A stretch of DNA of 64,000 bases from Henriciella sp. (GTDB lineage Bacteria; Pseudomonadota; Alphaproteobacteria; Caulobacterales; Hyphomonadaceae), in NCBI GenBank assembly GCA_030066975.1, contig JASJAO010000008.1, forward strand, positions 96,264 through 160,263. The letters run 5' to 3'. Position 1 is the stretch's first letter, and each line of letters starts with the position of its first letter. Below the pieces are notes generated by a model. That model ran no database searches. It had not been told where the DNA came from and was given only the letters and a program-made list of their open reading frames with translations. The position numbers were made by a program, and so were the translations under genes. Of this stretch, positions 1 through 9,098 are shown one piece after another.

Positions 1-591
1 CTGCAGGATCAGCTTGTCGCGGTAGGTGCGCTGGCCGTGTTGAACCGGACGGGCGCGGGCGGAGACGATCGCGTCAAGGTAGAGGTTCGCAAGCTGTGTG
101 GCCCAAGCGTAAGCGTCATCATCACGAGCGAAGGTCTCGATCAGAACTGGGATCAGCTCGGTTTCATTGAGGCGGACATAGGTCTCGACCTGCCCAGCCT
201 CACACCAGGTTGAACCGCTGTCTTGAAGTTTTTGGACACCGTCTCTGAAGTGGGTGACCAATGTATCGAAATCAGTCGTGGAGGCGTAGCGCAGGCGTGG
301 GGCCTCGAGCTTGAACAGATGGAGCGCTGACTGAAGCAGGACTTCACGACGCTCGCCTGATGGCGACAGGGCGAGAACGCGGCGTGTTTTGTCGGCAAGT
401 TCCGGTGAGGCTGTGTCAAGACGCTGGAGAAAGACCGGTTCGTCCACAAGAAGCGGCGCGGTTTCTGCCATCTGTGTGGAGGCGCCTCGCTCGGGTCCGG
501 TGAAAACCAGACCAAGCCCTGCCAGCAGAACACAGGCGAGGACAATCAGGCCGGTTTTCAAGCCGGTTTGGCGGGCAGGGTTCTGCGGCAT
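1..591 (-). CDS. Membrane-anchored hypothetical protein, 3' end cut by window edge
   Basis: An open frame of 197 codons starts at the ATG complementary to 589-591 and runs off the left edge without a stop. The N-terminus (MPQNPARQTGLKTG) is followed by one hydrophobic stretch at about residues 14-31 (LIVLACVLLAGLGLVF), then a soluble part. This looks like a signal anchor. A Cys sits inside the stretch, but hydrophobic residues continue after it, so I do not call a lipoprotein. The gene lies 24 bases downstream of the feruloyl-CoA synthase gene on the same strand and could be co-transcribed with it. The soluble part contains leucine-rich amphipathic segments and no motif I recognise. The function is unknown. 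Reading frame and hydrophobic segment are seen directly; membrane location is inferred. Confidence 0.75.
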   Translation of the reverse strand, partial: MPQNPARQTGLKTGLIVLACVLLAGLGLVFTGPERGASTQMAETAPLLVDEPVFLQRLDTASPELADKTRRVLALSPSGERREVLLQSALHLFKLEAPRLRYASTTDFDTLVTHFRDGVQKLQDSGSTWCEAGQVETYVRLNETELIPVLIETFARDDDAYAWATQLANLYLDAIVSARARPVQHGQRTYRDKLILQ

Positions 592-615
592 TGCCGAAAC
601 CTAGCCCAGAAAGGG

Positions 616-2472
616 TTAAAGCTGAACCACGCCCGGGCCGGGTTCGTCGACAAACAGGCTGGCGACCAAGTCTGCGCGGCGATCTTGAACCAGGCGCTGG
701 TTCACATAGCCTTTGTCCGTGATCTCGCCAGCATCAATGGAGGGCGGTTCGGTCAGGATCAGGAAGCGCTTGATCCGGCGGGAGGAGCCCGGCTCCGCGG
801 CGTTAAACGCGCCGATCTTGGCGGCGATGTCTTTGGTCAGGCTGGTAAACGCGGCGACCTGATCGCCGCCGGCGGCTTTGACATAGTCTTCGAAGGCACC
901 GGGAGAGGGCCACAACATGGCGCCGATGAAGTTCTTGTCCTGACCACAGATCACGCCGTCAAAGACGAGCGGTGAACAAGCGGCCACCAGGTCCGGGCGG
1001 AGCGTACCGACACTGACCCAGGTGCCAGAAGAGAGTTTGAAGTCTTCGCCGACCCGGCCGTCAAAAATGATGCCCTGATTGGGGTCGCTCTCGTCTACGA
1101 ACTTGGCGGCATCACCGAGGCAGTAATAGCCTTCCTCATCGAAAACCTCGGCATTCTTGTCCGGCAGATTGAGGTAGCCGGGCATGACAGTGGGGCCTTT
1201 GACGCGCACCTCCAGCTTGCTGCCATTTGGCACCAGTTTCAGCGTCACTCCGGCGATGGGCAGACCGATCAGGCCAACGCGTTCTGCCTCCCAGTGGACC
1301 ACAGTGATGCCTTGAGTTTCGGTGGCGCCATACATGGTAATGATTGGAATACGCCGTCCGGTGGCTTTGATCGCGAGGGCCTGTAGACGGTCATAGAGAT
1401 CGTCTGACAATGTGGCACCGCCATAGCCGATCTGACGCATGTTTGCGAAGAAGGCCTGCAAGAGCTCGTCATCCTCTTCCATGGCTTCGGCCAGCATGGC
1501 GAGTGCGATCGGTGCCGTCCCGAAGGTCGAGGGTTTCGCGTCGCGGACATTACGAATGGTTTCGTGGAACAGGGCCGGGGTTGGCTTGCCGCCATCAATC
1601 CAGAAGGTCGCGCCGCTCCAGAGCGCCCCGTTAAAGTTCACATTCGACCCAGAAATGTGGTTCCAGGGCAGCCAGTCGAGAAAATTGTCGACCTGGTCAG
1701 GATCATAGTCCGGGTCGCGGCTGTCATCGCGCAGGCCCTCGACGCCAGCAATCATCGAGCACATCGCGCCTTGCGTGGTCGGAACCGGTTTCGGCATGCC
1801 GGTCGAACCTGATGTGAACAGATATTTTCCGATCGAGTCGTCGTTCAACGCTTTGATCGCCTGGTCGACCGCCGGGGTGACCGGGGTCTGGATAAGGTCG
1901 TCGTAGGCTTTCACCTCACCGCCTGCGCCGTTTACCGCAACGACGGTGCAGCCATGCTCGCCAAGTGCAGCAAGGGCGGGTTCAAAGGGTTTCAGATCCT
2001 GAACAAAAATGACTTTTGGTCGAACGGTTTCAAAACAGTGTTTCAGTTTGGCGAAGTCCGTCGACATCAGTGAGTAAGGCACAGAAATCGGCGCAGCGGG
2101 GGCGCCGATGGCCATCGCCCCCATGATCACAAGTGCGCTTTCAATCGAATTGCCCGACAGGATCATGACCGGTGCGTCAGGGCCCGCCCCCATGTCGAGA
2201 AAAGCCTGAGCCAGAGCGTCGCTCCGGGCTTTGCCCTCGCCATAAGTCACGGCTTCCCACTCGTCAGTCTGCGGGTTGCGTTGTTTCAGCCAGGGGCGAT
2301 CTGGATGTTCGCCTGCGCGCATGGTCAGCGCGGCAGGAATAGACGGCGGACGCTCGCCCGGCGCGTGATGCTGGCGAAGATAGACTGTGCCGTCTGGCTT
2401 CCGAATACACTCAATGTCCGGTGCTTTTTGCGCCAAGGGTCGAAAGGCAGGTAGCGAAGATGCGTCGGCCAT
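616..2472 (-). CDS. fcs: Feruloyl-CoA synthase-like acyl-CoA ligase
   Basis: AMP-forming ligase of the ANL superfamily, expected to activate ferulate or a related aryl/acyl acid to its CoA thioester with ATP. The nucleotide loop (YLFTSGSTGMPKPV) is near residue 220 and the adenylate motif (YGATETQG) near 385. The C-terminal hinge region GRVGEDFKLSSGTWV near 475 is the form typical of feruloyl-CoA synthases. An upstream in-frame ATG exists at 2508, but the ATG at 2472 has a good Shine-Dalgarno (GGGAGA, about 6 bases upstream), so I prefer the 618-residue product. The enoyl-CoA hydratase/aldolase that normally completes ferulate degradation is not next to it, so the substrate is uncertain. The family call is firm; the exact acid is inferred. 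Confidence 0.82.
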   Translation of the reverse strand: MADASSLPAFRPLAQKAPDIECIRKPDGTVYLRQHHAPGERPPSIPAALTMRAGEHPDRPWLKQRNPQTDEWEAVTYGEGKARSDALAQAFLDMGAGPDAPVMILSGNSIESALVIMGAMAIGAPAAPISVPYSLMSTDFAKLKHCFETVRPKVIFVQDLKPFEPALAALGEHGCTVVAVNGAGGEVKAYDDLIQTPVTPAVDQAIKALNDDSIGKYLFTSGSTGMPKPVPTTQGAMCSMIAGVEGLRDDSRDPDYDPDQVDNFLDWLPWNHISGSNVNFNGALWSGATFWIDGGKPTPALFHETIRNVRDAKPSTFGTAPIALAMLAEAMEEDDELLQAFFANMRQIGYGGATLSDDLYDRLQALAIKATGRRIPIITMYGATETQGITVVHWEAERVGLIGLPIAGVTLKLVPNGSKLEVRVKGPTVMPGYLNLPDKNAEVFDEEGYYCLGDAAKFVDESDPNQGIIFDGRVGEDFKLSSGTWVSVGTLRPDLVAACSPLVFDGVICGQDKNFIGAMLWPSPGAFEDYVKAAGGDQVAAFTSLTKDIAAKIGAFNAAEPGSSRRIKRFLILTEPPSIDAGEITDKGYVNQRLVQDRRADLVASLFVDEPGPGVVQL

Positions 2473-2682
2473 AGGTGTCTCCCAGAAATGTCTTGTTTCT
2501 TCAGACATACGCGATCTTCACGTTTCGCCAAACCGATGCCTTCGGGGCAGTTTGTCCAAACTCGGGAGAGAAACGGCTTCGGTGCTACAGAAATGAACGG
2601 GATCTGAAGACGGCTCTGCAAACACGTTCAGGGTAAGTGTGATGTCTGTCGACCAAACCTCGTCAGATCGGAGTAGAGATCC

Positions 2683-3609
2683 ATGACCAAGATATTTTCG
2701 CGTGGCGCAGCCTTACTTGCGCTGGCCGTGTCCGCTTTCGCCCTGTCTGCGACCGCGCAAGGTCGCGGCTATGGGGAAGTCATTGTGTTCAAGGACCCGG
2801 GCTTTCGCGGCGCAAGTCTGGCGATAGGCGGGGCAGTTCCGAACCTCGCCTATGAGCGGTTCAATGACACGATTTCCTCAATTGAAGTCCGCGGGGCTTG
2901 GGAAATTTGTACAGATCCAGACTATCGCGGACGGTGCAAGATCGTCGAAGGCGGCGTCCATCGCCTCGCTGACATTCGCATGAACGACAATATCACGTCG
3001 CTGCGTCCGGTGAGTGGCCGGGCCTTTCGACATGACCGTAAGGATTATCGCTCACGCGATTATGGCTACAGTGATTATGCGCCCCGGCGCGGCAGCGGCG
3101 CGGTGACCCTGTTCAAGGACCCTAACTATCGCGGCGGGGCCATCGACATCGATTATGCTGTGCGCAACCTCAAGGACCTGCGCTTTAACGATACGGCCAG
3201 TTCCATTTCGATCCAGTCCGGCACCTGGCTGGTGTGCGAGCACCCGGATTTTCGTGGCCGGTGCGAAGTGGTCGAGGGGGGCGTGCCGCATCTGAGTATC
3301 TTTGGCCTGAATGACCGGATTACATCGCTGAAACGCTATCGTGGCGAGCGGGCTGGTGGCGGGCGGGGTTACCGTGACAATGTTGGCTATCAGCCACGGG
3401 ATCGCCGCGATTATCGCAGAGATGACGGCTATCGCGAAGGTTACGGGCCGCAGACGGTCCAGTTTGATCGTCCGCGCGATGCCTATGGCAATCGCATTCC
3501 AGCCCGCAAACGGGCCGCGCGTCGGTTCTGCCGTGATCAGGGCTTTTCACAAGTGGTCGAGATCGAGACCCGCGGCGATTATCTCGCCTGCGTGGTGTGT
3601 GCTTACTAA
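2683..3609 (+). CDS. Exported beta/gamma-crystallin-like protein
   Basis: A 308-residue protein with a clear Sec signal peptide (MTKIFSRGAALLALAVSAFALSATAQ), so periplasmic or secreted. The mature part holds two similar domains, at about residues 30-110 and 140-220. Each is built of repeats of the type 'V.(V/L)FKDP.(F/Y)RG..' followed by 'RFNDT.SSI', with a second motif 'DPDYRGRC..VEGGV..L'. This is the Greek-key pattern of microbial beta/gamma-crystallins. An Arg/Tyr/Asp/Gly-rich linker (about 220-265) leads to a short Cys-containing tail (FCRDQGF...CVVCAY). The start has GGAG 8 bases upstream. Many microbial members bind calcium, but I did not confirm the calcium-binding residues. It is convergent with the ABC ATPase gene. 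A structural or stress role is possible; no specific function can be read. Confidence 0.75.
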   Translation: MTKIFSRGAALLALAVSAFALSATAQGRGYGEVIVFKDPGFRGASLAIGGAVPNLAYERFNDTISSIEVRGAWEICTDPDYRGRCKIVEGGVHRLADIRMNDNITSLRPVSGRAFRHDRKDYRSRDYGYSDYAPRRGSGAVTLFKDPNYRGGAIDIDYAVRNLKDLRFNDTASSISIQSGTWLVCEHPDFRGRCEVVEGGVPHLSIFGLNDRITSLKRYRGERAGGGRGYRDNVGYQPRDRRDYRRDDGYREGYGPQTVQFDRPRDAYGNRIPARKRAARRFCRDQGFSQVVEIETRGDYLACVVCAY

Positions 3610-3621
3610 GCCAATCTGACC

Positions 3622-5460
3622 TTAGCCTGTCAGACCCGAACTGCCCTCGAATGGGTCATGTTCAGCCACCATATGGCCCGGAGCGACTTCGATCAGCTTT
3701 GGGGCATACTGGTCTGCATCGGCATCATCGATGAGTTTCGATTTCAGGAAACGCAGCGGCGCACGGGTGTCGAGCGGGCTTGGCAGGTCGCCTTCCAGTT
3801 TGACTTTAACCCGGCTGCGTTCGGCTTTCGGGTCGGGGGCCGGAACCGCTGAAATAAGAGCGCGTGTATAGGGGTGGCGGGCGTCCTCGTAGATTTCCTC
3901 ACGACCTGCAATCTCCACGACTTTGCCTAGATAGAGGACCATCACCCGGTGCGAGATTTCACGCACAACTGACAGGTCGTGACTGATAAAGATCATCGCA
4001 AGATCAAATTCTTTTTGAAGTTCAATCAGGAGATCGACGACCTGGGCTTGTACCGAGACATCAAGCGCGGAGACCGCCTCGTCACACACGACCAGTTTGG
4101 GATCGAGAATCATCGCACGGGCAATGCCGACCCGCTGGTTCTGCCCGCCGGACAGTTCATGCGGGTAGCGATTGATCAGCGCCGGGTCGAGGCCGACACG
4201 CGGCATAATTTCGGCGACTTTGGCTTCGCGTTCGGTCTTGCTCAGATGGGCAGCGTGAACCGTCAGCGGCTCTGCGATCGAGTTGCCAATCGTCATACGC
4301 GGATCAAGGCTCGCCATCGGGTCCTGAAACACGATCTGCAAGTCGTCGCGCAGGGCGTTCATCGTCTTGCGGTCGGCCTGAGAGATGTCTCGCCCCATCC
4401 AGGCGACCGTGCCTGAGGTTTGTGGCACCAGTTTGAGCACGGCGCGGGCGAGCGTGGACTTGCCGCAGCCGCTTTCACCAACCACGCCAAGGGTTTCGCC
4501 CGGGCGAAGATCGAAACTGACCCCGTCAACGGCCTTGAGCGGCTTTGTCTTGCCGAACAGACCGCCGCCAACATTGATCGGGAAGTGGACTTTGAGGTCC
4601 TGGGCCGTAAGGATGGGCTCGACGCTGGCATCCGGGGCCTTGCCGAGGCTTGGCCGACCTTCGCGATTGGGCTGATCAATCCGCGGCACGGCTTCCAGCA
4701 GCATTTTTGTATAGTCGTGCTGGGGATTGTAGAAAATATCGTCTATACTGCCGGTCTCGACAATTTCACCATGACGCATGACCACGACGCGGTCACACAT
4801 ACGGGCCACGACGCCCATATCGTGGGTGATCAGCGCAATGCCGGTGCCGGTTTCGCGTTTCAACTCGTCCATGAGATCCAGGACCTGTGCCTGGACGGTG
4901 ACATCCAGCGCAGTGGTCGGCTCATCAGCAAGCAGGAGTTTCGGCCCACAGAGCATGGCGATGGCCACCATCACACGCTGTCGCATGCCGCCGGACAGCT
5001 CATGCGGGAACTGATCCATACGTCGGCGCGCTTCCGGGATACGGACATGTTCGAGCCAGTCGACGCAGACTTTGTTCGCCTCTTCCGTGCCCATGCCTTT
5101 GTGGAGTTTCAGCACTTCCCGCATCTGGGCACCAACCGTCATGTGTGGGGTCAGCGAGGTCAGCGGGTTCTGGAAGATCATCGACATCTTGTCGCCGCGA
5201 ATGTCACGCAGCGTCTTGGTGTCGGCTGAGAGCATGTCGGTGCCGTCAAATATGACTGAGCCGGTGGCGGTGCTATTGTCAGCAAGCAGGCCCATGGCGG
5301 CCAGAACCGTCTGGGATTTGCCGGAGCCGGACTCGCCGACAATGCCGAGGCATTCTCCGGCGGCGACTTCGAAATTGGTGCCTTTCACCGCCTGAACCGT
5401 GCCGTCAGGTGTATCAAACTCAACCTTCAGGTCGCGGACGGTCAGAATAGGCGTGGTCAC
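3622..5460 (-). CDS. Fused dual-ATPase subunit of a peptide/nickel-type ABC transporter
   Basis: 612 residues containing two complete ABC ATPase domains in one chain, as in GsiA/YejF-type proteins. Domain 1 has Walker A GESGSGKS near residue 40, signature LSGGMRQRV near 155 and Walker B LLLADEPTTALD. Domain 2 has Walker A GESGCGKST, signature LSGGQNQRV and Walker B LVVCDEAVSALD. Each domain carries the extra C-terminal oligopeptide-type segment (ARHPYTRALISAVP in domain 2), which places it in the Dpp/Opp/Gsi class. The start is GTG. Oddly, no permease or periplasmic binding-protein gene is adjacent, so its partners must be elsewhere. Role: energising uptake of small peptides or similar solutes from the cytoplasmic face. 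The substrate cannot be inferred. Confidence 0.88.
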   Translation of the reverse strand: MTTPILTVRDLKVEFDTPDGTVQAVKGTNFEVAAGECLGIVGESGSGKSQTVLAAMGLLADNSTATGSVIFDGTDMLSADTKTLRDIRGDKMSMIFQNPLTSLTPHMTVGAQMREVLKLHKGMGTEEANKVCVDWLEHVRIPEARRRMDQFPHELSGGMRQRVMVAIAMLCGPKLLLADEPTTALDVTVQAQVLDLMDELKRETGTGIALITHDMGVVARMCDRVVVMRHGEIVETGSIDDIFYNPQHDYTKMLLEAVPRIDQPNREGRPSLGKAPDASVEPILTAQDLKVHFPINVGGGLFGKTKPLKAVDGVSFDLRPGETLGVVGESGCGKSTLARAVLKLVPQTSGTVAWMGRDISQADRKTMNALRDDLQIVFQDPMASLDPRMTIGNSIAEPLTVHAAHLSKTEREAKVAEIMPRVGLDPALINRYPHELSGGQNQRVGIARAMILDPKLVVCDEAVSALDVSVQAQVVDLLIELQKEFDLAMIFISHDLSVVREISHRVMVLYLGKVVEIAGREEIYEDARHPYTRALISAVPAPDPKAERSRVKVKLEGDLPSPLDTRAPLRFLKSKLIDDADADQYAPKLIEVAPGHMVAEHDPFEGSSGLTG

Positions 5461-5562
5461 GTGGGCTTGGCTCTCTTTTTACAATGGCCGCAGAGGGCGT
5501 GAGCAGGGTCGCTTTGTCAAGCAGGCGCGGCAGCGGCTTAGCGCCTCGCGATACAGCTATGG

Positions 5563-6546
5563 TCAAGCAAGATAACGAAGGTTGCGCAGACCTGCGGCTT
5601 CGTAGACATCGTCCAGAACCTTTTGTTGGCGCAGGATCATCTCGCCTTCGGTGGGCAAGTCTGTCCCAAGCTCGATCGCGCGGATGACGGCAGCGAGCTG
5701 ATAGGAATAGGTGCTGATCGGGCTGATCTCTGCCTGGCTGCCATCACTGCAGGCAAGAGAGGCGCCGCCATGCGGAGCAAGGGCATTGCGGAACGTGATC
5801 TCGCCCTGTGTGCCTTTGATGATGAGATCGGCTCGGAACTTCACGCCTGCGGCCATGCTACAGGACAGATTGGCGGTTGCACCATCCTTGAAGGTCAGAA
5901 CCGCATTCATGGTCTCATCAACGCCGGTCGGCGTGAGGTCTGCGCGCGCCTCCACTGATACAGGTGCCTGCCCCATCACAGACAAAGCCCAGTGCAGCGG
6001 ATAGCAACCGAGATCCATCATCGCGCCGCCGCCGGTTTCGACCTGGTGGCGGATCTCGTGGCCATTATCCTTGATTGCGACATCGAACACCGCATCAATC
6101 TCTTTGATATCACCGACTTTGCCTTCAGAAATCCAGTCGAGACAGGTGCGGAAGGCGGGGTGATAGCGATAATGGAACGCTTCGACCAGGCGCTTGCCGG
6201 AGGCGTTGGCTGCCTCAAGCATGGCCTCGGCTTCCTCTGAATTCATCGCAATGGGCTTCTCACACAGGACATGTTTGCCCGCGTTCAGCGCCTTGATCGT
6301 CCAGTTGGCATGATGGTTGATCGGCAGCGCATTGTAGACAACATCCACGTCACTTGCGGTGATAAGCTCATCATAGCTGCGGAAGACTTCTGGTATATGG
6401 TGGCGCGACGCAAAGGCGGCGGCGCGTTCCGGATCGCGGGCGGCGACACTGACAATCTCTGCATGTGGAATGACGCGGGCTGGATCGATGACCGCTTTCG
6501 GCGTAATGCGCGCGGCCCCGAGCAGGCCGATGCGGAGGGGTGTCAT
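5563..6546 (-). CDS. Gfo/Idh/MocA-family NAD(P)-dependent oxidoreductase
   Basis: The N-terminal Rossmann fold begins MTPLRIGLLGAARITPKAV and the family's lysine motif is present as HVLCEKPIAMN near residue 90, followed by the alpha/beta C-terminal domain (EAFHYRYHPAFR; GGGAMMDLGCYPLHW). An in-frame ATG at 6603 would add 19 residues (346 in total), but that extension is basic and not part of the fold, so I choose 6546 (327 residues). An AAGGA lies about 15 bases upstream, a long spacing, so the start is not certain. Members oxidise or reduce sugars, inositol or related polyols; the substrate cannot be read. It diverges from the Fe-type alcohol dehydrogenase gene, with about 100 bases between the chosen starts. 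Confidence 0.82.
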   Translation of the reverse strand: MTPLRIGLLGAARITPKAVIDPARVIPHAEIVSVAARDPERAAAFASRHHIPEVFRSYDELITASDVDVVYNALPINHHANWTIKALNAGKHVLCEKPIAMNSEEAEAMLEAANASGKRLVEAFHYRYHPAFRTCLDWISEGKVGDIKEIDAVFDVAIKDNGHEIRHQVETGGGAMMDLGCYPLHWALSVMGQAPVSVEARADLTPTGVDETMNAVLTFKDGATANLSCSMAAGVKFRADLIIKGTQGEITFRNALAPHGGASLACSDGSQAEISPISTYSYQLAAVIRAIELGTDLPTEGEMILRQQKVLDDVYEAAGLRNLRYLA

Positions 6547-6650
6547 ACTCAAAGTCTTGTATCCTTCTGCCCTTGGGAGAGGCGTTGCTCTCCTTGCTTT
6601 CATAGGCTTTGTAGCCTGCAGAAGGAAACACGCCAGCCCCGGAGACCGCC

Positions 6651-7784
6651 ATGCCTGTAATGAGCTTTCTAACCACGTGTATTTTCGATCATGGTGCCGT
6701 TGCCCAGCTGGGCAACACGCTGAAAGGGTTCGGGGTAAGCCGCCCGATGGTGATCACGGATCCGGGCATTCAGGCAGTTGGCCTGCTGGATACTGTACTG
6801 CAGCATCTTGGAACTGAACCTGCGGCTGTCTTTGCAGACACGGTCGCAAATCCAACTGAAGATCAGGCGATTGCGGTCGCTGAACAATACAATAGCGCAC
6901 AGGCAGATAGTCTGGTCGCGCTCGGCGGTGGCTCGGCCATGGATCTTACCAAAGCCGTTGGCCTGCTCGCGAGCCAGGGTGGACCGCTTGAGAAATATGC
7001 GGCGATCACCGGGGGCGCAAAACACATCGGCAAGCTGCCGCCACTGATTGCGATCCCAACGACCGCGGGGACAGGTTCAGAGGTGTCTGTTGGCATGATC
7101 ACGACGATGAATAATGGCCGTAAGGAGACGTTCGCCTCGCCGCACCTGATCCCGTCGACCGCGATTTGTGACCCGGACCTGACGCTCGGCCTGCCAGCGC
7201 TGCTTACTGCGGCGACAGGCATGGATGCGGTGACGCATTGTATCGAGGCGGTGCTGACCCCGGCGGTCAATCCACCGGCCGAAGGGGTGGGCTATGACGG
7301 ACTGAACCGGGCGATCAAGACCGGGGCTCTAAAGCGCGCGGTGGCCGATGGCAGCGACAAGGACGCGCGCTGGAATATGATGATGGCGAGCTATGAAGGG
7401 GCCCTCGCCTTTACCAAGGGCCTTGGATCGGTCCATGCGCTCAGCCATGCGGCGGGCCGTCTGAAAGAGAAGAAGCTGCATCATGGTACGCTGAATGCGA
7501 TCTTCCTGCCGCATCTGCTGCGTTTCAATGAGGGCGCGGCACCTGAGAAATATGAGCGCCTGCGTTTTGCCATGGGGCTCAGCTCAAACGCGGATCTTGG
7601 TGATGCGATTGCCAAGCTGAATGAAGATATCGGTATCCCAACCACACTGGGCGCGATTGGCGTCGAAGCCTCGGATGGCCCTGGGATCGTCGAGTATGCG
7701 CTGGCTGACCTTGCTCATCGCGGCAATGCCAGGCCCGCCACGCAAGGCGATTATGAGCGCCTGTTCGAAGTTGCTCTAGGCTAG
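6651..7784 (+). CDS. Iron-containing alcohol dehydrogenase family protein
   Basis: A 377-residue group III (Fe-dependent) alcohol dehydrogenase. Visible signatures are the NAD-binding GGGSAMDLTKAVG (about residues 91-103), TTAGTGSEVS (about 137-146), GMDAVTHCIEA (about 187-197) and the metal-binding histidines in LSHAAG (about 263-268) and KLHHGTLNAI (about 275-284). The start ATG has GGAGA 6 bases upstream. It would interconvert an alcohol and an aldehyde with NAD(P)H in the cytosol; maleylacetate reductases and butanol dehydrogenases share this fold, so the substrate is open. Its last 9 bases overlap the end of the convergent GST-like gene. Confidence 0.88.
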   Translation: MPVMSFLTTCIFDHGAVAQLGNTLKGFGVSRPMVITDPGIQAVGLLDTVLQHLGTEPAAVFADTVANPTEDQAIAVAEQYNSAQADSLVALGGGSAMDLTKAVGLLASQGGPLEKYAAITGGAKHIGKLPPLIAIPTTAGTGSEVSVGMITTMNNGRKETFASPHLIPSTAICDPDLTLGLPALLTAATGMDAVTHCIEAVLTPAVNPPAEGVGYDGLNRAIKTGALKRAVADGSDKDARWNMMMASYEGALAFTKGLGSVHALSHAAGRLKEKKLHHGTLNAIFLPHLLRFNEGAAPEKYERLRFAMGLSSNADLGDAIAKLNEDIGIPTTLGAIGVEASDGPGIVEYALADLAHRGNARPATQGDYERLFEVALG

Positions 7785-8861
7785 GGCCAGTTTGTAGTTT
7801 CGGCGGGTCAGCCGAGCCTTGAGTTTAAACGTCTTCAGCGCGCCGCCGCCGATCTCATCGAGCAAGGCATCGGCGCGCGCTTTGTCGTCAGGATGTAACA
7901 GCGCGTAGGCGTCGAGCGCGTCCTGTAGACGGTAGAGCGGGAAAGACCGCGCGGCGCACTGGCCACTGTGGCCGCCGGTCGTGAACGGGATCATGTCAAA
8001 ACCGCGTGGAACCTCTGAGAGCGGCTCGGCGGTTTCAGCCCATGTGCCGAACAGATCATTGGTCGCACTGAGCGCCGGGATCTGCTCTGCCATCTGGACT
8101 TTCAAAATGGGCAGCAGGGTTTCGGGGATCGCGTCGTCTGGGATCAGGTCACCATCCTTGCCGTCCCCCGCAATGACACGCTCAACCCAGTTTGCGACGC
8201 GCGGCGCGACCCGTTTCATCAGCTCACCGGAATATTTGTCGCGATATTGATGGGCATAAAGCGGGCCGATCAGGCCGAAGTCTGCGAATGAGGCGCGGTG
8301 ACCGAAGACATAAGGGTAGATTTCAAGATGCGTTGAGAAATCGGCGAGGAATTGCTCATAGGCTTGCTCGATACCCGGTATCGTCGCGTCCGTTACGCCA
8401 AGCATCGGGACAAAGCCGTGAAACCGAGCCCCGACTTGTTTTCCAGCTTCGTACTGCTCTTCCGGCGAGGCGTCTGGTGCCGCGTTGGCGCCAAACTGAG
8501 TGTAGATCCATTCCTCATTATGGTTCCAGCGATAATGCATAGCGGGAAGTGTCAGCCATTCATCAGCGAAGAGCTGAATGAGATAGGAGACAAAATTTTG
8601 GACGGGCGCGCCCGGCATAACCGGGCGTGTACTGTCTCGGCGCTCGAACACGTCGATGATATCGGCTGTGTCCTGCACGTAGGCGCCGGTGTCGAGCTTA
8701 ATCACGGGGACCACCGGCCAGCCAATATTGGCGATAATCTCTGATTTCATGATGGCTGGGGTTGGTGCGATTTCTGTGAACTCCACGCCTTTCCAGCGCA
8801 GATAGGCCCGCGCCTTGCCTGAAAACAGGCTCATCTCGCTGCCATACATGATGTGACCCAT
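7776..8861 (-). CDS. Glutathione S-transferase-like protein with extended C-terminus
   Basis: A 361-residue protein starting MGHIMYGSEMSLFSGKARAYLRWKG, the thioredoxin-like N-terminal fold of GSTs, with a VIKLDTG...DTADIIDVFE segment that matches the glutathione gamma-glutamyl site (usually '..ES.AI..YL'). A helical GST C-domain follows (FADFGLIGPLYAH near residue 195). The protein is longer than the 200-240 residues typical of GSTs; about 120 residues (GGHSGQCAARSFPLYRLQDALDAY onward) extend beyond the usual domain. Shine-Dalgarno GGGAGG lies 6 bases before the ATG. Detoxification or thiol-transfer chemistry is plausible but not specific. The family call is good; the function of the extension is unknown. 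Confidence 0.8.
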   Translation of the reverse strand: MGHIMYGSEMSLFSGKARAYLRWKGVEFTEIAPTPAIMKSEIIANIGWPVVPVIKLDTGAYVQDTADIIDVFERRDSTRPVMPGAPVQNFVSYLIQLFADEWLTLPAMHYRWNHNEEWIYTQFGANAAPDASPEEQYEAGKQVGARFHGFVPMLGVTDATIPGIEQAYEQFLADFSTHLEIYPYVFGHRASFADFGLIGPLYAHQYRDKYSGELMKRVAPRVANWVERVIAGDGKDGDLIPDDAIPETLLPILKVQMAEQIPALSATNDLFGTWAETAEPLSEVPRGFDMIPFTTGGHSGQCAARSFPLYRLQDALDAYALLHPDDKARADALLDEIGGGALKTFKLKARLTRRNYKLALA

Positions 8862-9098
8862 TGCTGCCTCCCGGGTTTTCCAAAGCTATAGCAGGCCCTT
8901 GCGCCGTGGCGAGATTGCCCGCGCGGAGGCCAGTGTCTTAATTTTTGGCGAGACTTCGTTAACCCGAACCGGGTCATTACCAGTTTTCTATGCAGTTTGC
9001 GTGGAACCCGTCACGTTTCCGCCTGATTCTCTGCGGATAGACAACGAGCATATAGGCGGCCGTCGTGCAGCCTCTCAATCTATGGATGGAATGTCAGT
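8862..9098. promoter_or_regulatory. Divergent intergenic region before the tol operon
   Basis: 237 bases separate the GST-like gene from tolQ, which transcribe apart, so promoters for both must lie here. A palindrome ACCCG-AAC-CGGGT sits at 8962-8974, inside an AT-richer stretch (8938-8995), and is a candidate operator or hairpin. I could not place convincing -35/-10 boxes. The tolQ ATG at 9099 has only a weak ribosome site (GGA, about 8 bases upstream). Confidence 0.45.

Noticed and set aside
568..975. 135-codon plus-strand frame antisense to feruloyl-CoA synthase
   Set aside because: It lies over a conserved gene and shows no recognisable domain.
4420..5229. 269-codon plus-strand open frame within the ABC ATPase gene
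   Set aside because: It is antisense to a clear two-domain ATPase and its product has no family features; it follows from the codon bias of the real gene.
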